Source: JBIKVP01 sp044356745 (GTDB lineage: Bacteria; Pseudomonadota; Alphaproteobacteria; Rhizobiales; Beijerinckiaceae). Taken from it: a DNA stretch of 29,433 nucleotides. The notes under the pieces were generated by a model that saw only the letters and a list, made by a program, of their open reading frames with translations, searched no databases and was not told the DNA's origin. Position 1 is the stretch's first letter. Every line of letters starts with the position of its first letter. Shown here one piece after another: positions 6,884 through 13,477 of the stretch. The position numbers and the translations under genes are program-made. Location of the stretch: positions 1-29,433 of the forward strand of contig JBIKVP010000021.1 of assembly GCA_044356745.1 (NCBI GenBank). Direction: 5' to 3'.

Positions 6884-7717
6884 ATGATGGATACTGACAC
6901 AACAACACCGCTCCGCAGACAGCACGGGGTGATTAGAATTCACGGATCAGAGGCCTTTGCAGGGATGCGTAAGGCGGGACAGCTCACGGCTCAAGCCCTT
7001 GATCTGATGGTTGAACATGTCCGACCGGGCGTAACCACAAACACCTTGGATAAAATTGCTTTTGAATTTGCCCGTGATCACGGCGCAGCACCCGCTCCAT
7101 TATTCTATCGCGGGTTTCCGAAATCAATTTGCACCTCCATTAATCACGTGGTCTGTCATGGTATTCCTGATGACAAACCTTTGCGTGAAGGCGATATCGT
7201 CAATATTGATATCACCCTTGTTGTTGATGGGTGGCATGGTGATGCCAGCCGCATGTATTATGTGGGCGATGTGCCCCGCAAAGCACAGCGTTTGTGTGAA
7301 GTCACTTACGAATCGCTCTTACGTGGTATTGGCGCAGTCAAAGCAGGGGCGCATGTCGGGGATATTGGTGCCGTTATTCAAAGTTTTGCCGAAGCAGAGC
7401 GCTGCTCTGTGGTGCGTGATTTTTGCGGTCATGGGTTAGGACAGCTTTTTCACGATGAGCCCAGCGTGTTACATGTCGGCAAGAAAGGTGAAGGGGCAGA
7501 GCTCAAAGCGGGTATGATCTTCACGATTGAACCCATGATCAATTTAGGGCGTTATGATCTTAAAGTGCTGTCTGACGGATGGACAGCGGTCACACGGGAT
7601 CGGGCACTTTCGGCGCAATTTGAGCATTCAATTGGTGTCACAGAAACAGGCTGTGAGATTTTCACCCTCTCCCCAAAAGGGCTTGATTTTCCCGCCCATC
7701 CGCGCACGCTTTCATAA
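6884..7717 (+). CDS. map: Methionine aminopeptidase, type I
   Basis: Map removes the initiator methionine from nascent proteins in the cytoplasm using a two-metal centre. All ligands are visible, numbered from the ATG at 6884: His92 (VVCHG), Asp109 (NIDITL), Asp120 (HGDASR), His183 (CGHGLG), Glu216 (FTIEPMI) and Glu247 (QFEHSI). The 277-residue length with about 20 extra N-terminal residues fits alphaproteobacterial Map. The frame can be extended to a GTG at 6803, giving 304 residues, but that adds low-complexity sequence lying against the transposon-like element. No strong Shine-Dalgarno marks either start. The element now separates map from its usual upstream neighbour sfsA, so map may use a new promoter. 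radC follows after 13 bases. Confidence 0.95.
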   Translation: MMDTDTTTPLRRQHGVIRIHGSEAFAGMRKAGQLTAQALDLMVEHVRPGVTTNTLDKIAFEFARDHGAAPAPLFYRGFPKSICTSINHVVCHGIPDDKPLREGDIVNIDITLVVDGWHGDASRMYYVGDVPRKAQRLCEVTYESLLRGIGAVKAGAHVGDIGAVIQSFAEAERCSVVRDFCGHGLGQLFHDEPSVLHVGKKGEGAELKAGMIFTIEPMINLGRYDLKVLSDGWTAVTRDRALSAQFEHSIGVTETGCEIFTLSPKGLDFPAHPRTLS

Positions 7718-7730
7718 AGGTCTAAAAGCG

Positions 7731-8420
7731 GTGTCAGAGCAACGTGATGATCCCCATTATCAAGGCCATCGGGATCGATTGCGGACGCGATTTTCACATA
7801 CGGGCGGGGAAGCACTCCCTGATTATGAATTGTTAGAGCTGATCCTTTTTCGCTCCATTCCACGCCGTGATGTCAAACCGCTTGCCAAAGAACTGATCAA
7901 ACGCTTTGGCTCGTTTGCACAGGTGCTCGGTGCGCCGCTCGCACGATTGACTGAAGTGAAAGGCGTGGGTGCAAGTGTCGCGGAAGATCTTAAAATTATC
8001 GAAGCAGCAGCAAAGCGCCTTGCGAAGGGAGAAGTCGCCAAGCGCCCGATCCTCAGTTCATGGGCGAGCGTGATTGATTATTGCAGAGCGGCAATGGCCT
8101 TTGCTGAAAAAGAGCAATTTCGTTTGTTGTTTCTTGATAAACGCAACGGGTTGATTGCTGATGAAGTGCAGCAAAGCGGAACAGTCGATCATACCCCTGT
8201 CTACACGAGAGAAGTGATCAAACGCGCTTTGGAACTCTCGGCCAGTGCGATTATTCTCGTGCATAACCATCCCTCAGGCGACCCAACCCCCTCCCCAGCC
8301 GATATTCGCGTCACACGCGAAATCATGGAGATTGCAAAGCCAATGGGCATTGAAGTGCATGATCACATCATCGTGGGACGCGACGGCCATGCCAGCCTGA
8401 AAGGCTTAGGCTTGATGTGA
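7731..8420 (+). CDS. radC: RadC family JAB/MPN-domain protein
   Basis: A 229-residue RadC. The N-terminal part has a helix-hairpin-helix (LTEVKGVGASVAEDL, about 73-87) and the C-terminal part has the JAB metalloprotease-like motif: Glu161 in TREVIKRAL, then LVHNHPSGDPTPSPADI (176-192) with His178, His180 and Asp191 as presumed zinc ligands. The name implies DNA repair, but its real activity is not settled. GTG at 7731 was chosen as start because AAAGG lies about 10 bases upstream and the protein then begins as in relatives, shortly before the GHRDRLRTRF block; the frame is open further back but lies inside map. It forms an operon with map, a conserved arrangement in this order. Confidence 0.92.
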   Translation: MSEQRDDPHYQGHRDRLRTRFSHTGGEALPDYELLELILFRSIPRRDVKPLAKELIKRFGSFAQVLGAPLARLTEVKGVGASVAEDLKIIEAAAKRLAKGEVAKRPILSSWASVIDYCRAAMAFAEKEQFRLLFLDKRNGLIADEVQQSGTVDHTPVYTREVIKRALELSASAIILVHNHPSGDPTPSPADIRVTREIMEIAKPMGIEVHDHIIVGRDGHASLKGLGLM

Positions 8421-8554
8421 GAATGTGACAAAGACGATAGGATGAATAAGAAAATTTGAATGTCTATTCACGTCGCACGATGCGCTTTCAAGGCTTGTTT
8501 GTCTGCATAGGCGCGTATACAAGTGCATCATGAGGAAAAGAGAGGGCAGTATTC

Positions 8555-8848
8555 ATGCTTCGTGCCATTTTTGAGGTGATTTTAATTGCGCTTGATGTTT
8601 ATTTATGGCTCATCATCGCCACAGCTATTTTAAGCTGGTTGATTGTGTTTCAGGTCGTCAACACCCGCAATCAAGTGGTAAATGCGGTGTGGACATTTCT
8701 TTATAATATTACCGAGCCGCCATTGCGTCCGATCCGTCGTTTTGTCCCCAATTTAGGCGGCATTGATATTTCCCCCATCGTCTTGATTTTAGCGATTTTA
8801 TTGCTGCAACGCTTGATCGTTTATTCTGTCCTGCCTCTCGTTGTGTGA
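8555..8848 (+). CDS. YggT family integral membrane protein
   Basis: A 97-residue inner-membrane protein with two hydrophobic segments (about residues 5-33 and 68-95) around the family signature TEPPLRPIRRFVPNLGGIDISPIV. YggT proteins are widespread; roles in osmotic tolerance or in placing division or photosynthetic complexes have been proposed, but no activity is proven. The ATG at 8555 follows the purine-rich GAGGAAAAGAGAGG at 8531-8544. folD starts 10 bases after its stop, so they are probably co-transcribed. In many relatives a DUF167 (YggU) gene stands between the two; it is absent here. The 134 bases before it contain no gene or clear terminator. Confidence 0.9.
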   Translation: MLRAIFEVILIALDVYLWLIIATAILSWLIVFQVVNTRNQVVNAVWTFLYNITEPPLRPIRRFVPNLGGIDISPIVLILAILLLQRLIVYSVLPLVV

Positions 8849-8858
8849 GCCAAAAATC

Positions 8859-9752
8859 ATGGGTGCGCAGTTTATTGACGGTAAAGCCTACGCAGAAAAT
8901 CTTCGCAAGCATATGAGCGAGCATGTGTCTCGCTTGACCGCGCAAGGAATGCGCAAGCCCGGACTTGCGGTGGTTCTGGTCGGAGATAATCCTGCAAGCC
9001 ATGTTTATGTGAAAAATAAAGCAAAACAGACCGTTGAAGTGGGGATGCATTCCGTTGAGCATCGTCTCAATGAAAACACGTCCGAACATGATCTTCTTGC
9101 ATTGGTCGAGACACTCAACCGCGATGACACCATTGACGGCATTCTCGTACAGCTTCCCTTGCCTGACCATATTGATGCTCAAAAGGTGATTGAAGCGATT
9201 CATCCCGATAAGGATGTGGATGGCTTTCACCCAATGAATGCTGGAAGGCTTGCCACGGGAACAGATGGATTTGTGCCCTGTACACCTCTTGGCTCCCTGA
9301 TGCTTATTTTAAGCGTTGAGAAAAGTTTGAGTGGATATGAAGCTGTGATTGTAGGGCGCTCAAATATTGTTGGCAAACCAATGGCGCAATTATTGCTGAA
9401 CCAAAACTGCACTGTCACCATCGCCCATTCGCGAACGCGTGATTTACCCGATGTGTGTCGCCGCGCCGATATTTTAATTGCGGCTGTGGGTCGTCCAGAA
9501 ATGATTCGCGGTGATTGGATTAAGCAAGGCGCAATCGTGATTGATGTCGGGATCAACCGCGTACCCGCTCTTGAATTGGGGACGAGTAAAACACGCCTCA
9601 CGGGCGATGTCGCCTTCGAAGAAGCGCGTTTGCGCGCCCGCGCCATTACGCCCGTTCCAGGGGGCGTGGGTCCCATGACAATTGCGTGTTTATTACGTAA
9701 TACGCTTATATCGTTTTGCCGCCGTCACGCGATTCCCGAGCCTGTGTTTTAG
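8859..9752 (+). CDS. folD: Bifunctional methylenetetrahydrofolate dehydrogenase / methenyltetrahydrofolate cyclohydrolase
   Basis: FolD interconverts 5,10-methylene-, 5,10-methenyl- and 10-formyl-tetrahydrofolate with NADP, feeding purine and formyl-methionine synthesis. The 297 residues are typical. Visible motifs are YVKNKAKQTVEVGM (50-63) with the catalytic lysine of the YVxxK motif at 54, DGILVQLPLP (93-102), DVDGFHPMNAG (119-129), the NADP loop VGRSNIVGKPMAQLLL and the C-terminal TPVPGGVGPMTIACLL. The ATG at 8859 was chosen over a TTG at 8841 that lies within yggT, since relatives start just before the (F/I)DGKA motif. smc follows after nine bases, so yggT, folD and smc probably share a transcript. 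Confidence 0.96.
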   Translation: MGAQFIDGKAYAENLRKHMSEHVSRLTAQGMRKPGLAVVLVGDNPASHVYVKNKAKQTVEVGMHSVEHRLNENTSEHDLLALVETLNRDDTIDGILVQLPLPDHIDAQKVIEAIHPDKDVDGFHPMNAGRLATGTDGFVPCTPLGSLMLILSVEKSLSGYEAVIVGRSNIVGKPMAQLLLNQNCTVTIAHSRTRDLPDVCRRADILIAAVGRPEMIRGDWIKQGAIVIDVGINRVPALELGTSKTRLTGDVAFEEARLRARAITPVPGGVGPMTIACLLRNTLISFCRRHAIPEPVF

Positions 9753-9761
9753 AGTGCACCC

Positions 9762-12700
9762 ATGAAGCTCACCCGTCTCAAGATTACGGGATTTAAATCG
9801 TTTGCCCAAGCGAGTGAGCTACGCATTGAGCCAGGTTTAACAGGCATTGTAGGACCCAATGGCTGCGGTAAATCTAATCTTGTCGAAGCCCTGCGCTGGG
9901 TTATGGGGGAAGGCTCTCATAAAAACATGCGTGCTTCAACGATGGATGATGTCATCTTTGCGGGTACAACGCGGCGGACTGCTCGCTCTCATGCAGAGGT
10001 GATGCTCACACTTGATAATGCCTCGCGCACCGCTCCTGCCATGCTCAATGATGCAGATGTTTTAGAAGTCAGCCGTAAAATTATTAGCGGAGAAGGCTCA
10101 CATTACCGCATCAATGGACGCGAAGTGCGCGCACGCGATGTGCAACTCCTCTTTGCCGATGCCGCGACAGGCGCCCGATCATCAGCGCTTGTGCGTCAAG
10201 GGCAGATCGCGGAACTCATTGCCGCTAAACCTCAGGCGCGACGTATGGTGCTTGAAGACGCAGCCGGAATTGCAGGGCTTTATACCCGCCGGCGTGAAGC
10301 GGAATTACGTCTTAAAGCGACAGACGAAAACCTGTTACGCGTTGAGGATGTGTTGAATGAAATTGATCAACAGATTAAGCGTTTAGATAAACAGGCGGAG
10401 CAAGCCAAACAATATAGGCATATATCAGCGCAAATCCGTGAGCATGAAGCACTACTCCTCGCGCTCGCATGGATCAAGATTCGCGATCAGGTGATCAGCT
10501 GTGAGCAAGATGTGACACAAGCAACGATCAAACTTGCCGAAGCCACCACACACCAAGCAAAAACCGCCCAAGATGAAGCGATTGCCGCACATTCCCTTGA
10601 TCCATTACGCGTAAATGAACAACACAAAGCTGATACCCTTCAAAAAGTTAAGGCCGCACTGACTCTGCTTGAAGCAGAAGAGCGTCGCGCTCAAGAACGC
10701 ACACAAGAACTCACGCGCCGCATCAGCGATGCCACCCGCGATCAAGACCGTGACAATGCGGCATTGCGCGATGCCCAAACGACGCTTGCCAAACTCAGAC
10801 ATGACGAGAATGCGCTCAGTGATAAGCATACGCCTCAAGCAGACGAACAGCGCCTTTTAGAGGATGCTCACACCCAAAGCAGCCGTGAGCTTGAAGCCGC
10901 AGAGCAAGCCTTGCAAACGCTTCAACAACACAGTGCGAAACGTGATGCAGAGCGTCAAGCAGTGCTCAAAGCATTAACGCTCGAACAGAACCGTCTCAAT
11001 GATATAAAACGCGAACAAAATGAAAATCAGCAGCAACGTGAAGCGCTTATGCGTACCACTCAGGCACAAAATGATTATGAAACGCTCAGCGAAAATCTGA
11101 AAAATGCGCAAGAATTGCTTGAACACTTAGAGCGAGAAGCAAATGAGAAGCGTCATGCACTGCAAAACACGCGCGAGCGCGAACATCAAACGCGTACACC
11201 TTTGACAGAAGCAGAAAAACAGGTTCAGCGCTTTGAAACCGAACTCAAAACGCTGCAAAAACTTTTTGCTCCTCGACAAGGTGAGCGTTGGCCAAAAATA
11301 CTCGATTCCCTAAGTGTTGAAAAAGGATACGAAATCGCGCTTGGCGCAGTCTTTGGTGATGATCTGGATGCCGCCCTTGATTCGTCTGCTCCCCTCCATT
11401 GGCGAACGCTTCATGTGAGTGAGGACGATCTAGCCTTACCGCAAGGGGCGATGCCGCTTTTAAATGTTACAAAAGCCCCCCCTGCTCTCACGCGTGCCCT
11501 TAAAAATATCGGCGTTGTCACCCGCGAAAGGGGTGAGACGTTGCATCAAGCGCTTAAAGCAGGGCAAACCCTTGTCAGTAAAGAGGGCGATGTCTGGCGC
11601 TGGGATGGTTTAATGGCACGTGCTGAAGCACCAAGCGGCGCCGCAAAACGTTTAGCCGAAAAAAATCGTCTTCACACGCTTGAATCTCAACTGCTGGAGG
11701 CACATAAAGTACGACATCTGCATCAAAGCGCACTCGAAAACCTGCAAAATGAAATCCGCACGCTAACACGTGATGAAGCGGATGCCTTTCAAGCGCTTCA
11801 AAGTGCACAAAAGCAGCGTGAAAACGCGCGTAATGCATTCACACAGTTTGAGCGAGAGCAAGCGGGCATCAGTTCGCGCATCTTACACCTGAATGAAACA
11901 GCGCAGCGTCTTGAGAAAAGCATCACGCAAAGCGAACAACGCCTTTTTGAGTTGCAAAATGATCTCACTCAGCTTGAGACCAGCGCTGATGATGAGACAA
12001 AGTTGCATGATGCACGTCTTAACGTGGCCAATGCACGCGATTTAGCATCACAAACCCGCACTCAGCTTCAAGCCTTTATCCATGATCAAACGCAAAAGCG
12101 TGCACGCCGTGACGCTTTACAGCGTGATATAAGCGCATGGCAAAACCGTTTTGAGAATGCACAACAAGCAGTTGAATCATGGCACACGCGGCTTACAGCG
12201 CTTGAAGCAGAGCAAGCAACACTGCTTGAAGCACCTCAAACGTTTTTAATCACACGACGTACCCTATTGAGTGATATCACGGAGGCTGAACAAGCAAGGC
12301 GCAAGGCCGCCGATAAACTCAATGCTGCACAACTTGCTCAAGCACATCATCAACGAGAAGCAAAAAACGCGCTTGAAACACTCTCTCAAGCCCGTGAAGC
12401 AAAAATAACGGCCGACGTGCGCTTTGAGGCGGCCATGAGCAAACGTGAAGATATGATTGCACACATCGACGAGGCGCTTAAAATCACGCCTGCTGCCCTC
12501 CTTATACAGACGCAAAAAATGCTTCAAGACACAAAACCCGTCCCCGCAACCCTTGAAACACAGCTTAATCGTCTCAAGCGAGAGCGTGAGGAGATGGGCG
12601 GAGTGAATTTAAGAGCGGAAGAAGAACTCAATGAATCGCAATTGAAAAAAGATCAGCTTGTGCAAGAACGAGATGATTTGATTGAAGCAATCCGCCGTTT

Positions 12701-13220
12701 ACGCGGTGGAATTGGTAATCTCAATCGTGAAGGACGCGAACGCTTACTTGCTGCATTTGAAACCGTGAACAATCATTTTGGGACATTATTTACGCATTTG
12801 TTTGGTGGCGGCAGTGCACATCTCAAATTGATTGAGTCAGATGATCCGTTAGAAGCAGGCCTAGAAATTATCGCTCACCCACCTGGTAAAAAACCTCAAA
12901 TCCTGACGCTTCTTTCCGGAGGCGAACAGGCACTCACAGCAACGGCGCTCATTTTTGCGGTATTTTTAACGAATCCTTCCCCCATATGTGTGCTTGATGA
13001 AGTTGATGCACCCCTCGATGATGCCAACGTTGCCCGTTACTGTGATTTATTGGACGATATGGTGAGCCGCACTGATACGCGCTTTTTAGTCATTACACAT
13101 AATCCAATTACGATGAGTCGCATGAACCGCCTCTATGGCGTGACGATGATGGAACGCGGCGTGTCCATGGTGCTTTCTGTCAACCTTGATCAAGCGCAGG
13201 ATATGGCTGAAGCGGGATAA
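9762..13220 (+). CDS. smc: Chromosome segregation protein SMC
   Basis: A 1152-residue SMC ATPase, the core of the SMC-ScpAB complex that compacts and resolves sister chromosomes. The N-terminal head has Walker A GPNGCGKSN (31-39) and the R-loop region SSALVRQGQIAELIAAKP. Two long coiled coils rich in Gln, Glu, Arg and Ala flank a central hinge (about 505-640, from RWPKILDSLSVEKG). The C-terminal head has the ABC signature LLSGGEQALTATALIFAVF and Walker B ICVLDEVDAPLDD. The ATG at 9762 is followed at once by the usual KLTRLKITGFKSF. scpA and scpB are not in the window. The short hinge is typical of alphaproteobacterial members. The ppdK gene downstream is a common neighbour in rhizobia. Confidence 0.97.
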   Translation: MKLTRLKITGFKSFAQASELRIEPGLTGIVGPNGCGKSNLVEALRWVMGEGSHKNMRASTMDDVIFAGTTRRTARSHAEVMLTLDNASRTAPAMLNDADVLEVSRKIISGEGSHYRINGREVRARDVQLLFADAATGARSSALVRQGQIAELIAAKPQARRMVLEDAAGIAGLYTRRREAELRLKATDENLLRVEDVLNEIDQQIKRLDKQAEQAKQYRHISAQIREHEALLLALAWIKIRDQVISCEQDVTQATIKLAEATTHQAKTAQDEAIAAHSLDPLRVNEQHKADTLQKVKAALTLLEAEERRAQERTQELTRRISDATRDQDRDNAALRDAQTTLAKLRHDENALSDKHTPQADEQRLLEDAHTQSSRELEAAEQALQTLQQHSAKRDAERQAVLKALTLEQNRLNDIKREQNENQQQREALMRTTQAQNDYETLSENLKNAQELLEHLEREANEKRHALQNTREREHQTRTPLTEAEKQVQRFETELKTLQKLFAPRQGERWPKILDSLSVEKGYEIALGAVFGDDLDAALDSSAPLHWRTLHVSEDDLALPQGAMPLLNVTKAPPALTRALKNIGVVTRERGETLHQALKAGQTLVSKEGDVWRWDGLMARAEAPSGAAKRLAEKNRLHTLESQLLEAHKVRHLHQSALENLQNEIRTLTRDEADAFQALQSAQKQRENARNAFTQFEREQAGISSRILHLNETAQRLEKSITQSEQRLFELQNDLTQLETSADDETKLHDARLNVANARDLASQTRTQLQAFIHDQTQKRARRDALQRDISAWQNRFENAQQAVESWHTRLTALEAEQATLLEAPQTFLITRRTLLSDITEAEQARRKAADKLNAAQLAQAHHQREAKNALETLSQAREAKITADVRFEAAMSKREDMIAHIDEALKITPAALLIQTQKMLQDTKPVPATLETQLNRLKREREEMGGVNLRAEEELNESQLKKDQLVQERDDLIEAIRRLRGGIGNLNREGRERLLAAFETVNNHFGTLFTHLFGGGSAHLKLIESDDPLEAGLEIIAHPPGKKPQILTLLSGGEQALTATALIFAVFLTNPSPICVLDEVDAPLDDANVARYCDLLDDMVSRTDTRFLVITHNPITMSRMNRLYGVTMMERGVSMVLSVNLDQAQDMAEAG

Positions 13221-13389
13221 AAAAACTTATCCCCGTCACTTTGAACACGTTTACTCTGAGAAATATGTGCTGAACATTTTTTATGTCATCGCGACTTAAG
13301 CCCAAATCACGATACTTGAAACATTCATCACATGCATAGGCTCTTTGACATCGTGAAATAAAATCAAGCCATTCATCCAATAGACGCAT
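13180..13389 (-). CDS. Possible small DUF1127-like protein
   Basis: A 69-residue frame antisense to the smc-ppdK gap. The first 37 residues, MRLLDEWLDFISRCQRAYAC then DECFKYRDLGLSRDDI, resemble DUF1127 (YjiS-like) proteins of alphaproteobacteria, which end their domain in (I/L)GLSRxDI. The remaining 32 residues look unrelated and the last 41 bases overlap the smc 3' end, so the C-terminus may be run-on past a lost stop. DUF1127 proteins are small and arginine-rich; some bind RNA or affect phosphate and carbon metabolism in rhizobia. No clear Shine-Dalgarno is visible. Alternatively it is a chance frame or a decaying gene. Confidence 0.4.
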   Translation of the reverse strand: MRLLDEWLDFISRCQRAYACDECFKYRDLGLSRDDIKNVQHIFLRVNVFKVTGISFFIPLQPYPALDQG

Positions 13390-13401
13390 ATCACATCTGT
13401 G

Positions 13402-13428
13402 ACGCTTTCTTTTGCGAAGGGAAAGCGT
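13402..13428. promoter_or_regulatory. Perfect 8-bp inverted repeat upstream of ppdK
   Basis: ACGCTTTC (13402-13409) and GAAAGCGT (13421-13428) are perfect inverted arms with an 11-base spacer. It lies 50 bases before the ppdK start and just upstream of the possible small gene on the other strand, so it could be an operator for either or a hairpin in the ppdK leader. No regulator can be named. Confidence 0.4.
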
Positions 13429-13477
13429 TATCAGTGCCAGATGTTAGGCGTGCATATAACGCATCAAGGATAAAACC

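Noticed and set aside
7554..7730. Upstream extension of the radC frame to 7554
   Set aside because: This part lies within the conserved C-terminal metal-binding region of map and is not RadC-like; GTG 7731 has a Shine-Dalgarno.
8709..9230. Minus-strand open frame of 173 codons opposite yggT and folD
   Set aside because: It overlaps two well-supported genes on the other strand and its translation matches no family I recognise; it is a shadow of their codon use.
9227..9676. Minus-strand open frame of 149 codons inside folD
   Set aside because: Entirely within folD, whose motifs cover this region; Pro/Arg/Ser-rich shadow translation.
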